In this document: positions 54,582 to 63,563 of the stretch, in pieces
Layout: each line of letters begins with the position of its first letter
How positions within the stretch are numbered: the first letter of the stretch is position 1
Origin: Paenibacillus humicola
GTDB taxonomy: Bacteria > Bacillota > Bacilli > Paenibacillales > Paenibacillaceae
DNA: 64,000 nt
Assembly (NCBI RefSeq): GCF_028826105.1
Contig: NZ_JAQGPL010000001.1
Span: 1,080,501-1,144,500, forward strand
Direction: 5' to 3'
Position numbers and translations under genes: made by a program
Notes under the pieces: model-generated
The model's database searches: none
What the model saw: only the letters and a program-made list of their open reading frames with translations
What the model was told of the DNA's origin: nothing

Positions 54582-54697
54582 ACCGGCACCGGCCGTTAAG
54601 GGCCGTTCCGACAAGCGACCAACAGCCGGAAGACGGCTTCGCGGCCGCGCGGAACGGCTCTTTTCGCGCCTGAGGACGCCGGAGGGAGGGGAGCGGC

Positions 54698-55408
54698 TTG
54701 ACGTTCGAGAAAATTTCGTCCCGGAAAATATACGAGCAAATCGCCGACCGGCTGAAGCAGCATATTCTCGAAGGAGGCTGGAAGCGGGGAGACAAGCTGC
54801 CTTCGACGAAGGAACTGTCCGAGCAGTTCCAGGTCGGCCGCTCCACGATGCGGGAAGCGCTCAGTGCGCTGAAAGCGATGGGATTGATCGAGATCCGCCA
54901 GGGCGAAGGCTGCTTCGTCCGCTCGGCCGACCCGTCCGAGCTGGAGATGCCGAGCTTCGCTCCGCTGCTGCTTGGCAAAGACGCGATCTTCGAGCTGATG
55001 GAGGCGAGGATGGCGCTCGAGGCGGCCAACGCTTCGATTGCCGCGACGCGCCGGACGGAAGAGGACCTCGCCGCTTTTCGCGCGCTTCTCCATTCGATGC
55101 AGGAGCGGCTCGGCGACGAGGCGTACGGCGAAGCGGCCGATATCGAATTTCACCGGCTGATGTCCAAAGCGACGCACAATTCCATCATGGTGCGCCTGCT
55201 CGAAACGATCTCGTCGCAGATGGAAGCCGCGATCCGCGACGCCCGCCGCATCCAGCTATACGGCAGCAAGAAGGTATCCGTCCGGCTGTGGGAAGAGCAT
55301 GAAGCGATCTTCCAAGCGGTCGAAGCGGAAAATCCCGCCCGCGCCGAATCGGAGATGCGCTCGCATTTGGCGCATGTCGAGCGGGTGCTTCGCGAGTACG
55401 TGCAGTAA
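54698..55408 (+). CDS. lutR: GntR-family (FadR subfamily) regulator, LutR-like
   Basis: This 236-residue regulator has the GntR winged helix at residues 8-70 (YEQIADRLKQHILEGGWKRGDKLPSTKELSEQFQVGRSTMREALSALKAMGLIEIRQGEGCFVR), closely like B. subtilis LutR, and an FCD effector domain with metal-ligand-like residues (DIEFHRLMSKATHN, HEAIFQAVEAENP, HLAHVE). TTG 54698 follows GGGAGGGG. lutABC lies 1.8 kb downstream past a divergent P450 gene, so lactate-responsive repression of lutABC is the best guess; the symbol is an inference. Confidence 0.78.
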   Translation: MTFEKISSRKIYEQIADRLKQHILEGGWKRGDKLPSTKELSEQFQVGRSTMREALSALKAMGLIEIRQGEGCFVRSADPSELEMPSFAPLLLGKDAIFELMEARMALEAANASIAATRRTEEDLAAFRALLHSMQERLGDEAYGEAADIEFHRLMSKATHNSIMVRLLETISSQMEAAIRDARRIQLYGSKKVSVRLWEEHEAIFQAVEAENPARAESEMRSHLAHVERVLREYVQ

Positions 55409-55409
55409 T

Positions 55410-55497
55410 GCCCGGCATAACCTGCACGCAGCCTCTCGCGGATTGCCGGGCTTGATCGAGTCCCGAGGCAATGAACCGATGAAGCGGTTCGTTTATT
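55410..55497 (+). terminator. Hairpins after the GntR gene
   Basis: Two hairpins lie between convergent genes: GCCCGGCA (55410-55417) with TGCCGGGC (55444-55451), and GAACCG-atgaag-CGGTTC (55474-55491) followed by GTTTATT. The second reaches the P450 stop and may act in both directions. Confidence 0.6.
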
Positions 55498-56746
55498 CCG
55501 CGTGCACGCGCAGCTGCTGAAGGCCGCGGAACACAAGATTCGGCCGCCAGGACGGCGCTTCGTCCGCTGCCTTCATACCCGGCAGACTCCGGAATAACGC
55601 GGTCAGCGCAATTTCGCCCTCCATCCGGGCGAGCGGCGCTCCGAGGCAGTAATGGGCGCCCGTCGCAAACGCCAGATGGCGGTTCGGCGTGCGGGCGATG
55701 TCGAACCGGTCCGAATCGCCGCCGAATTCGGCGGGGTCCCGGTTGGCGGCGCCGAGCATCACGTTGACGAACTGCCCGCGGCGGATCGTCCGTCCGCCGA
55801 TTTGAACGTCTTCGGCGGCGATCCGCCCCGTCATCTGCACCGGACTCTCGAAGCGCAGCATTTCCTCGACCGCGGAGCCGATAAGCTCCGGCTGAAGCCG
55901 CAGCCTTTCCTGCTGTTCCGGATGCCGAAGCAGCGCAAGCGCGCCGTTGCCGATCAGGTTGACGGTCGTTTCATGCCCCGCGACGAGCAGCAGAATGCAG
56001 TTCGAGATCAGCTCGTCCTCGGTCAGCCGGTCTTCATTTTGCTGGATGGCCAGCAGATCGGAAAGCATGTCCTCCCGAGGCTGCTTGCGCCGTTCGGCGG
56101 CAAGCTGGCGAAAATAGGCCGTCATGTCGCCGATCACCTGCCCGGCGTGCGTCATAAATCCGGGCGGCTGATCCGTAACATCAAGCAGCTTCGCGACCGT
56201 GTTCGACCAGCCCTTGAACAGCTCGCGGTCCTCCGGCGGTACGCCGAGCATTTCCGCAATCACGATGACGGGCAGCGGAAAGGCGAAGGCTTCGATGAGA
56301 TCGGGCGTGCCCGATTCCGCCGTCAGCCCGGCGGCGAGATCGTCCGCAATGGAGCGGATGCGGGGGCGCAGTCGTTCCATTGTCCGCGGCGTGAAAGCGT
56401 GCGAGACGAGCCCGCGAAGCCGGGTATGGGTCGGCGGATCGCGGAACAGCATCCAGTTGGCCGTCAGATCGACGAACGGCTTCCAATCGGGCAGCGGCGT
56501 CTGCACCTGCATGTCCGGAACCGCATTGGCCGCCTCGCGGACGAACGACGGGCTTTTCAAAATCGTTTGCACATCCTCATGTCTGGCGGCGACCCAAATA
56601 TACCGGTCCTCCATATAGAACAGCGGCTCGTTTTGCACCAAATACGCATAGAACGGATACGGATCGGCATGCAGCTCGCCGTTGTATTCCCGGAACCATT
56701 CGGCTTTGGCACGATCGTCCCAAATCTTTGTGTCAGCGTCCAACAT
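55493..56746 (-). CDS. cytochrome P450 (CYP107-like)
   Basis: This 417-residue soluble P450 has the I-helix oxygen-activation motif LLLVAGHETTVNLIGNG, the K-helix ExxR in VEEMLRFESPVQM, and the haem-ligand loop FATGAHYCLGAPLARMEGEIAL with the axial cysteine. It fits bacterial class I enzymes of the CYP107 group, which hydroxylate macrolides, fatty acids or terpenoids. ATG 56746 follows AAGGAG by 7 nt; a GTG two codons earlier is less likely. No ferredoxin or ferredoxin reductase is adjacent, and no biosynthetic cluster surrounds it, so a substrate cannot be inferred. Confidence 0.94.
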   Translation of the reverse strand: MLDADTKIWDDRAKAEWFREYNGELHADPYPFYAYLVQNEPLFYMEDRYIWVAARHEDVQTILKSPSFVREAANAVPDMQVQTPLPDWKPFVDLTANWMLFRDPPTHTRLRGLVSHAFTPRTMERLRPRIRSIADDLAAGLTAESGTPDLIEAFAFPLPVIVIAEMLGVPPEDRELFKGWSNTVAKLLDVTDQPPGFMTHAGQVIGDMTAYFRQLAAERRKQPREDMLSDLLAIQQNEDRLTEDELISNCILLLVAGHETTVNLIGNGALALLRHPEQQERLRLQPELIGSAVEEMLRFESPVQMTGRIAAEDVQIGGRTIRRGQFVNVMLGAANRDPAEFGGDSDRFDIARTPNRHLAFATGAHYCLGAPLARMEGEIALTALFRSLPGMKAADEAPSWRPNLVFRGLQQLRVHAE

Positions 56747-56789
56747 CCACACACTCCTTCAGTTGCATAATCAGCCGAAGCTGCACGTT

Positions 56790-57173
56790 ATGGATTCGCC
56801 ACCCTTCCTGAATTTCCCTTTATTTACATCTTGTCTTATTGTCGCCGCCGTACCGCTTTCAAACCGCCTTTTTCCTGCTTCCATCCTGCTGCTCTCCCGC
56901 CATCACCGGGTATCAACCAGCTAATTCCCGCCTCCATCTATATCCCCTCGTTCCGATACCGCTGAGTCCCGCTTTCAACTGGACCCTCCGTTCCTAAGCT
57001 GCTGACTCCCGCTTTCCATTCCGTAAACCGTCTGCTCTTATTCTGCTGGCTTTTGCCGCCGCTTCCGCTTCCGCTAGGCTAAACCGAACGTGCCGAGATC
57101 GCAAAATTCACTTTTCAATGCACTACTTGTCTGATAAGCTGATAATATAAACGAAGGAAGGGAAGAAGATTTC
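56790..57173 (+). other. Pyrimidine-rich intergenic region upstream of lutA
   Basis: The gap between P450 and lutA is strongly pyrimidine-rich on the plus strand from about 56790 to 57080, with recurring CCCGCTTTC and CTGCTG words (for example CCGCTTTCAA near 56851 and 56971, ACTCCCGCTTTCC near 57006). No gene is supported. The lutA-proximal 90 bp become AT-rich. TTGTCTGATAA at 57127-57137 resembles half-conserved FadR-subfamily operators and may be the LutR site. Confidence 0.4.
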
Positions 57174-57902
57174 ATGAAAGTTTCGCTATTTATCACCTGC
57201 CTTGCGGACCAGCTTTATCCGGAGGTCGGTGAAAGCGTTGTCCGGCTGCTGCACGATTACGGCTGCGAGGTCGATTTTCCCGAGCTGCAGACGTGCTGCG
57301 GACAGCCCGCCTTCAACAGCGGATACCAGGACGAGGCGCGGGAAGTGGCGCGAAATCTGATCCGCGCGTTCGAGCACAGCGATTACGTCGTGTCGCCCTC
57401 GGGCTCCTGCACCGGAATGGTGCACCATTATTATCCTTATCTTTTCGAGAACGAGCCGGAATGGAAGTCGAAAGCGGAAGCGCTTATCGATAAAATGTAC
57501 GAGTTTTCGCAGTTTATCGTTCGGGTGCTCGGCGTGACGGACGTCGGCGCGGCGTTTCCCCATAAAGTGACCTATCATCCTTCGTGCCACGCGTCGCGCC
57601 TGCTCGGCGTCACCGAGGAGCCGGCGGAGCTGCTGGGCGCCGTTAAGGGAATGGAATTCGTCGAGCTGCCGCGCAAGCAGGACTGCTGCGGCTTCGGCGG
57701 CACGTTTGCGGTCAAAATGGCCGACATGTCGGAGGCGATGGTGTGCGAGAAAGCGGCGTGCGTCTGCGAGACGGGCGCGGAGGTGCTTGTCGGCACCGAT
57801 ATGGGCTGCCTGATGAACATCGGCGGACGGCTGAACAAGGAAGGCCGGCCCGTCAAAGTCATGCATTTGGCGCAGCTGCTCGAGGAAGGGAGAAGAGCAT
57901 AG
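57174..57902 (+). CDS. lutA: lactate utilisation protein A
   Basis: This 242-residue iron-sulfur protein carries the two CCG-domain motifs of the LutA/GlcF/HdrB type: LQTCCGQPAFNSGYQDEA and QDCCGFGGTFAVKM, each with supporting cysteines further out. With LutB and LutC it oxidises L-lactate to pyruvate in the cytoplasm. ATG 57174 follows GGAAGGGAAG. It abuts lutB (the stop TAG is directly followed by ATG). Confidence 0.96.
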   Translation: MKVSLFITCLADQLYPEVGESVVRLLHDYGCEVDFPELQTCCGQPAFNSGYQDEAREVARNLIRAFEHSDYVVSPSGSCTGMVHHYYPYLFENEPEWKSKAEALIDKMYEFSQFIVRVLGVTDVGAAFPHKVTYHPSCHASRLLGVTEEPAELLGAVKGMEFVELPRKQDCCGFGGTFAVKMADMSEAMVCEKAACVCETGAEVLVGTDMGCLMNIGGRLNKEGRPVKVMHLAQLLEEGRRA

Positions 57903-59456
57903 ATGGATAGGAGGCAATCGGCTAACCAGCCGAAGCTGATGGCGGAAGGGGCGGTCGCGGGCGCAGCGCACGATCCGGCGGCCGCCGCAATCGGCTCGGG
58001 GCTGAAGAAGCGGACGAAGGAAGCGCTCGCCAACGATTTTCTGCGCAAGGCGGTCGCCTTTACGACCGACAAGCTGCGCAGCGGCAAGCTGAACGCGACG
58101 GACGAATTCGGCGATTGGGAGGCGTGGCGCGAGCGCGGCCGGGCGATCCGGCAGCATACGGTCTCCCATCTCGATTATTATCTCGGCCAGTTCGCCGATA
58201 ACGTGGCGGCAAACGGCGGCAGCGTCTACTTCTGCGAAGGCGCGGACGACGCGGTGCGCGTCTTTATGGAGATCGCAAGGCGCAAGCAGGCGAAGCTGGT
58301 GGCGAAGGGCAAGTCGATGGTATCGGAGGAAATCCATCTAAACCATCATCTGGAGGAGGACGGGATCGAGGCGATCGAGACCGATCTCGGCGAATATATT
58401 TTGCAGCTGGCGAAGGAGACGCCTTCCCATCTCATCATTCCCGCGATCCATAAAAACAAGCGGCAGATCGCCGACCTGTTCGAGGAGGACGCGGGACGGC
58501 CGTTCGAGCCGGATACGAAGACGCTGGCCGCATATGCGAAGCAGAAGCTGCGGAACTATTTTCTCGAGGCGGATATCGGGCTGACCGGCTGCAATTTCGG
58601 CGTGGCGGAGTCCGGCTCGATTACGCTCGTCTCCAACGAGGGCAACGGGCGGATGGTGTCGACGCTGCCGAAGACGCACGTCGTGGTCATGGGCATGGAG
58701 CGCCTCGTGCCGACGTTCGAGGATCTCGAGGTGGTGCTTAACCTGCTGGCGCGCAGCGCAACGGGACAAAAGCTGACGACGTACACGTCGATCGTCACGG
58801 GACCGCGGCGCGAAGGCGACCTTGACGGGCCGGAGGAGCTGCATGTTATTATTTTGGATAACGGCCGTTCGGCGCAGCTCGGCGATCCGATTTTCCAGGA
58901 CGTATTGAACTGCATCCGCTGCGCGGCCTGCCTGAACGTCTGCCCGGTGTACCGTCAGGTCGGCGGCCATACGTACGGCTCCGTCTACAGCGGGCCGATC
59001 GGAGCGGTGCTGACGCCGCTGCTGCAGCAGGACATGAAGGAGGCGGGGACGCTCGCTTACGCGTCGAGCCTGTGCGGCGCCTGCTACGAGGCGTGTCCGG
59101 TGAAAATTCCGCTGCACGACATGCTCGTTCAGCTGCGGCACCGCAAGGTGAAAATGAAGCTGACGGCGCTCCCGGAGCGGGTGGCGTTCAAAATGTACCA
59201 AACGATGTTCGGCAATGTGACGCTCTATAAGCTGGCGACGAAATCGGCGTATTATTTGCAGAAGCCGCTTGTCCGAAACGGGTTCATCAAGGCGGGACCG
59301 CCGCCGCTCTCCGGCTGGACGCAGTCGCGGTTCATGCCGATGCTGCCGAAGCAGTCGTTCCGCGACAAGTGGGCGAAGCTGCAGGCGGAGCTGGCGGCCA
59401 AGAAGCCGGCTGCGTCCGGCGGCGCCGACGAAGCGAAAGGGGGCGGCGCGAAATGA
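57903..59456 (+). CDS. lutB: lactate utilisation protein B (iron-sulfur)
   Basis: This 517-residue protein has an N-terminal LUD domain (residues 60-300) and two ferredoxin-type cluster motifs, CIRCAACLNVCPVYRQ and CGACYEACPVKIP, that carry electrons. It is the central subunit of the LutABC lactate oxidase. The start ATG is immediately after the lutA stop, and the stop overlaps lutC (ATGA), so the three are co-translated. Confidence 0.96.
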   Translation: MDRRQSANQPKLMAEGAVAGAAHDPAAAAIGSGLKKRTKEALANDFLRKAVAFTTDKLRSGKLNATDEFGDWEAWRERGRAIRQHTVSHLDYYLGQFADNVAANGGSVYFCEGADDAVRVFMEIARRKQAKLVAKGKSMVSEEIHLNHHLEEDGIEAIETDLGEYILQLAKETPSHLIIPAIHKNKRQIADLFEEDAGRPFEPDTKTLAAYAKQKLRNYFLEADIGLTGCNFGVAESGSITLVSNEGNGRMVSTLPKTHVVVMGMERLVPTFEDLEVVLNLLARSATGQKLTTYTSIVTGPRREGDLDGPEELHVIILDNGRSAQLGDPIFQDVLNCIRCAACLNVCPVYRQVGGHTYGSVYSGPIGAVLTPLLQQDMKEAGTLAYASSLCGACYEACPVKIPLHDMLVQLRHRKVKMKLTALPERVAFKMYQTMFGNVTLYKLATKSAYYLQKPLVRNGFIKAGPPPLSGWTQSRFMPMLPKQSFRDKWAKLQAELAAKKPAASGGADEAKGGGAK

Positions 59457-60235
59457 CTGCGCAGGACAAAGGCTTGATGGACGGCAAGGAAGCGTTCATG
59501 CAGCGCATCGCGTCCCGGCTCGGCCGCCCGGCTCCGCTTCAGGCGGCGCCGGAGCGGGCGTTTCGCGGCGTGCCGGACTTTTACAAGGAGAAGCGGCTCT
59601 CCGGCGGCGAGCTGGTCGAGACGTTCATCCGCAGCTGGACGGCGCTTACGGGCCAGGTGCTGATCGTGAACGAAGACAACGCGCCCGAAACGATCGGCGC
59701 GTACCTGCTGCAGGTTTGCGCCGAACTCGGCGTCACGCGTACGGCCAGATGGGACCATGCCGAGCTCGAAGCGCTCGGACTTGACGAGACGCTGCGCGGC
59801 GCGGGCATCGAATCGCTCGTCTGGCGCGAGGGCGGCGAGCGCGGGCTGCGGAAACGGGAGCTGCCGACGGGACAGGACGGCAATTGGGCGCGCCGGGAAG
59901 GGCTGCTGCAGGCGGCGGAGCAGTCGAAGCTCGGCATCGTCTGGCCGGACAGCGTCATCGCGAACACCGGTACGCTCGCGCTGTTCAGTGAAGGCAGCAA
60001 AGGCCGTTCGGTCAGCCTGCTGCCCGAGGTGCTGTTTGCCGTGTTCCGCGCCGATCAGCTCGTGACGCGGATGGGCGAAGCGTTCGCGAAGTTCAAGTCG
60101 CTTTATCCGCACGCTTCGGTCATGCCGTCGTCGCTCAACCTGATTACGGGTCCGAGCCGAAGCGCCGACATCGAGAACGACCTGACGATCGGCGTGCACG
60201 GTCCGGGCAAAGTGTACGCGGTCATCATTCAATAA
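59453..60235 (+). CDS. lutC: lactate utilisation protein C
   Basis: This 260-residue LUD-domain protein is the third subunit. Conserved parts are FMQRIASRLGRPAP, LGIVWPDSVIANTGTLALFS, and the C-terminal SLNLITGPSRSADIENDLTIGVHGPGKVYAVII. I chose ATG 59453 overlapping the lutB stop; the frame is open 28 codons upstream inside lutB. A fourth gene begins 25 bp later. Confidence 0.95.
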   Translation: MTAQDKGLMDGKEAFMQRIASRLGRPAPLQAAPERAFRGVPDFYKEKRLSGGELVETFIRSWTALTGQVLIVNEDNAPETIGAYLLQVCAELGVTRTARWDHAELEALGLDETLRGAGIESLVWREGGERGLRKRELPTGQDGNWARREGLLQAAEQSKLGIVWPDSVIANTGTLALFSEGSKGRSVSLLPEVLFAVFRADQLVTRMGEAFAKFKSLYPHASVMPSSLNLITGPSRSADIENDLTIGVHGPGKVYAVIIQ

Positions 60236-60260
60236 CATTTCATGAAGGCGGTGTTTGAAA

Positions 60261-60866
60261 ATGGCGTTAACAGCTTCCGCGCAGGAACGGCTGAAGAAGA
60301 TTGCGGAGCGGCTCGATTCGCGCAGCCCGCTGCAGCCGCTTGCGCCGCAGCGCGTGTGGGACGCCGGGCTGGAGAGCGAAATCGGCGCGCTGGAGAAGGA
60401 GCTCGGTGCGGCCGGCGGCACCAAAGCGGGCATCGCGCTGATTGCGGGGCTTTATTTGCGGAACGACAGCTTAAGCCGCTCCCATTCGTACGCGCAGGAG
60501 ATCGAGGACGACGTCACCGGTGCCTACTGGCACGGGCTGATGCACCGGATGGAAGGCGACTACTGGAACTCGAAGTACTGGTTTCGCCGCGTCGGCAGTC
60601 ATGCGGCGATGAAGAACGTCTGCGAACGGACGGCCGGTTACCTGCGCGGCGAAGCGAATCTGGATGCGCTCCCGGCAGGGGCTGTCCGGGATAAGCTCGG
60701 CAGCCTTGCGCAGGCGCGCTCCTGGGACGCGGCCCTGTTCGTCGACCTTGTCGAGCAGCAGGTGCAGGGCCGCGCGCCCGAAGCGGCCCGTTCCGTGCTT
60801 GAGGAGATTCAGCGCATCGAACTGTCCGAGCTGTATGCTTACACGCTGGGCAAAGCGTCCGAGTAG
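60261..60866 (+). CDS. conserved protein, fourth gene of the lut operon
   Basis: This 201-residue soluble protein starts 25 bp after lutC (ATG 60261; TTG 60255 is also in frame) and ends before a strong hairpin, so it belongs to the lut transcript. It is alpha-helical in appearance, with SLSRSHSYAQEIEDDVTGAYWHGLMHRMEGDYWNSKYWFRRVGSHAAM as the most distinctive stretch (two His, several Trp/Tyr). I recognise no named domain. Its place suggests a role in lactate metabolism or in maturation of the Lut complex, but nothing in the sequence proves this. Confidence 0.75.
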   Translation: MALTASAQERLKKIAERLDSRSPLQPLAPQRVWDAGLESEIGALEKELGAAGGTKAGIALIAGLYLRNDSLSRSHSYAQEIEDDVTGAYWHGLMHRMEGDYWNSKYWFRRVGSHAAMKNVCERTAGYLRGEANLDALPAGAVRDKLGSLAQARSWDAALFVDLVEQQVQGRAPEAARSVLEEIQRIELSELYAYTLGKASE

Positions 60867-60958
60867 CACCGGCGGCGGCTGCCGGTGGACAAGCAAAGGC
60901 TGCCCGACAAGCCCCTTTGCGGCTCCGGGGCATAAGCAAAGCTAGGAAAGCCGCATAA

Positions 60959-61006
60959 AAAGAACCTTCATTTCCACTTTTTTACCGGTGGATGTGAAGG
61001 TTCTTT
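60959..61006 (+). terminator. Terminator after the lut operon
   Basis: AAAGAACCTTCA (60959-60970) pairs perfectly with TGAAGGTTCTTT (60995-61006), with an inner CCAC/GTGG stem. The T content on either side is moderate; it may serve both converging units. Confidence 0.8.
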
Positions 61007-61145
61007 GCTTTACGACGGGAATGCTCTCCTTCATGCGAACGATTGGGTTCGCCACTTTTGTTCACTGAGAGGGCGACGGGATGCAGCCCGCTCCTCCGCC
61101 AAGGCCGGCGTGAGACTCTGCTTGCTGCTCGGCGGCAAGGAGCCG

Positions 61146-62822
61146 TCAGAACCGTCCGGATTTAAAAATCGAATAGAGCAGCCAAACAAACATGGCGGTC
61201 GCGACAAAAAATCCGATCTCGATCGCGGGAATATTCCAAACGAAGCTCGGCTGCCGTTCCAGAGATGAGCCGATGATAAGCCCCGTCATAATGATGCTGA
61301 ACGACAGCAGCACGATGCTGAACGACAGCCGGTTGCCGATGCGGTCCATGTTGCGGAGAAACCGCTCCAGCTCGGGAACGCCGATCTCGAGCCGCAGCCG
61401 CCCTTTTTTGACCATCGCAAGCAGCTCTTTCATCTGCCGGGGAAACGTGACGAGCAAATCCCCGTATTCGAGCACATCCTTCCACAGGCTGTCCTTCACC
61501 TGCTTCGGGTGGAAGCGCTCGATCAGCAGCCGCCGGCCGAAGGGCTCCGCCATCTGCACGATGCTTAATTCCGGGTCCAGCCGTTCGACGACCCCTTCGG
61601 CGATGAGCAGCGTTTTGCCCAGCAAAATAAAATCGGCCGGAATCCGCACCCGGTGGCGATATGCGGCGTCGAACAAATCGGTGACGGCTTCGCCCAGGCT
61701 GATGTCGTGCAGCGGGACGTCGTAATATTTTTCGCGCAGAAACTCGATGTCGCGCCGAAGCTCGGCGACGTTCGCGTCGTCGTCGACCAGTCCCAGCTGG
61801 AGCACCGCCTGCATGATCCCTTCCGTCCGCTGCCGCATCAGCGCGATGACGAGAGCGGACAGGTCGGTTTTCATCTCCGGCGTCAGGCGGCCGACCATGC
61901 CGAAGTCCAGAAAAGCGACGGTTTCGCCCGGCAGCGCCAGCAAGTTGCCCGGATGCGGGTCCGCGTGAAAGAAGCCTTCGACGAAGATTTGATGAAAAAC
62001 CGAGTTGATGAACCGCTCGGCGAGCAGCTTCCGGTCGTAGCCGCCGCTCTCGAGATCGTCCAGCCGGCTCAGCTTGATGCCGGTTATAAATTCCATGACC
62101 AGCACTTTGCGCGAGGAATGGCGCCAGTATACCTTCGGAATGAACAGATGAGGATCGCCTTCGAACTGCCGGGCGATGCGTTCCGCATTTTTGCCCTCGA
62201 TCGTATAATCCAGCTCGGCCAGCAGCGCCTTGGCGAATTCCGCGATCATGCTCTGCGCCTGGTACCGGCTTGCCCAATCGAAGCGCCGTTCGGCGATCGA
62301 CGCCAAATTTTCTAGAATTTCCAAATCGGTCCGAATCGTCTCGGCAATGGACGGACGCTGGATTTTAACGGCGACCCGCTCGCCGGAGTCCAGGATGGCG
62401 AAATGGACCTGCCCGATCGACGCGGCGGCGAGCGGCGTTTCTTCGAACGCGGCGAACAGGGTATCCATCGGAGCTTTTAATTCGGATTCGATAATTTGCC
62501 GCACCTCGTCGAAAGGGAACGGGTCGACCTGGTCCTGAAGCTTCTCCAGCTCCTTGATGATGTCCTCCGGGATGAGATCGGGACGCGTGCTGGCGATTTG
62601 CCCCAGCTTGACGAATGCGGGGCCTAAATCCTGAGTGACGCTGCGGATCCGTTCCCCGACCGTTTTCCGCTCGAATCTCCCGGATTCCGGGAACAGCCGC
62701 CTCGGCACGGACAGCATGTGGAACACGTCCATTTCTTCCACGATGTAGCCGAATCCGTGCCGGATGAGCGATAAGGCGATCTCGCGGTAACGATTCATGT
62801 GGCGAATCCGTTTCCCGAACAT
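61146..62822 (-). CDS. ubiB: ABC1/UbiB-family atypical kinase
   Basis: This 558-residue protein is an ABC1/ADCK/UbiB atypical protein kinase-like ATPase. It shows the N-terminal LGPAFVKLGQIASTRPDLIP (KxGQ motif), the Ala-rich loop TPLAAASIGQVHFA, VAVKIQRP, and the catalytic-type FFHADPHPGNLLAL with FLDFGMVGRL. Two hydrophobic segments at the C-terminus (about 500-555) anchor it in the membrane. Relatives support quinone synthesis. ATG 62822 is chosen since an ATG three codons earlier overlaps the Shine-Dalgarno. It follows a phasin-like gene by 13 bp. Confidence 0.93.
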   Translation of the reverse strand: MFGKRIRHMNRYREIALSLIRHGFGYIVEEMDVFHMLSVPRRLFPESGRFERKTVGERIRSVTQDLGPAFVKLGQIASTRPDLIPEDIIKELEKLQDQVDPFPFDEVRQIIESELKAPMDTLFAAFEETPLAAASIGQVHFAILDSGERVAVKIQRPSIAETIRTDLEILENLASIAERRFDWASRYQAQSMIAEFAKALLAELDYTIEGKNAERIARQFEGDPHLFIPKVYWRHSSRKVLVMEFITGIKLSRLDDLESGGYDRKLLAERFINSVFHQIFVEGFFHADPHPGNLLALPGETVAFLDFGMVGRLTPEMKTDLSALVIALMRQRTEGIMQAVLQLGLVDDDANVAELRRDIEFLREKYYDVPLHDISLGEAVTDLFDAAYRHRVRIPADFILLGKTLLIAEGVVERLDPELSIVQMAEPFGRRLLIERFHPKQVKDSLWKDVLEYGDLLVTFPRQMKELLAMVKKGRLRLEIGVPELERFLRNMDRIGNRLSFSIVLLSFSIIMTGLIIGSSLERQPSFVWNIPAIEIGFFVATAMFVWLLYSIFKSGRF

Positions 62823-62835
62823 GGCGATCATCCCT

Positions 62836-63147
62836 TCACTCGGTTTCTTCAGGTTTGGATTGCTGCTGCTCCAGCTCGGCGATTCGCGATTCCAGCCGCG
62901 CGACCTCGTCCTTTGACGCCACGTTCAGCTCGGCCAGCAGCTTTTGCAGCTGCTCGCGCACCATTTTTTTCAGTTCGTTCTGCCCTTCCTGGCCTTTGGC
63001 GATCAGATCGGCGACCAGCTCCTTCGACTCCGCCGGCGCCACCTCGCCCTTCTGCACAAGCTCCTCGACCAGCTTCTCCACTTTCTCCTTGCTGGCGATC
63101 GTCAGGCCGACGCCGAGCGATACCGCCTTTTTGAACAAATCGTTCAT
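62836..63147 (-). CDS. phasin-superfamily-like coiled-coil protein
   Basis: This 103-residue protein is almost all helical: MNDLFKKAVSLGVGLTIASKEKVEKLVEELVQKGEVAPAESKELVADLI, then a heptad-rich coiled coil RLESRIAELEQQQ at the end. It matches the polyhydroxyalkanoate granule-associated (PhaF/PhaI-like) pattern. It is the first gene of a two-gene unit with ubiB. No PHA synthase is in the window, so a granule role is unproven; it could be a partner or regulator of the UbiB protein. The ATG follows GGAGGG. Confidence 0.82.
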   Translation of the reverse strand: MNDLFKKAVSLGVGLTIASKEKVEKLVEELVQKGEVAPAESKELVADLIAKGQEGQNELKKMVREQLQKLLAELNVASKDEVARLESRIAELEQQQSKPEETE

Positions 63148-63563
63148 CTTATTCGCCCTCCGATTCCATATTCTTTCCTCAATATAACACTAAACGACGG
63201 AAATTATTAGTACGGGAGCAAAAAGCCGGCCGACGTCCGGTCGCCCCGCGTGGAGCAGGCGTACGCCGCGTTTCAGGGAAGCGGGCGTCGCAACGACCGC
63301 GGCGCGATACACGGCCTGCGTGTTAAGCCGGGCAGCCAGAAGAAACGGCGGACGCCGTTCTTTGGCGGTGGAGCAGGCCCCTTTCCTTAGATCGATCGAG
63401 AACACAAAAAAGTTATCGTTTCCTGCCGAAAGAAAAATACCGGCCCCGCCATCAAGCGGAGCCGGCATCGGCTGCGGAACGGTTCCCGGTGCCGGCGTAA
63501 AGCCGACCGGAGACTGTTTATACGAATCGTTTCGGAGCGGACACCTGCATGCCGGATTCCGCC
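63148..63563. other. Intergenic region with one terminator
   Basis: No gene is supported. The first 60 bp (63148-63205) are AT-richer and probably hold the promoter of the phasin-ubiB unit on the minus strand. The remainder is GC-rich apart from the terminator at 63431-63466. Confidence 0.55.
63431..63466 (-). terminator. Terminator of the MMPL gene
   Basis: On the minus strand CCGGCTCCGC pairs with GGCGGGGCCGG with one bulge, followed by TATTTTTCT. It lies about 100 nt after the MMPL stop. Confidence 0.75.
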
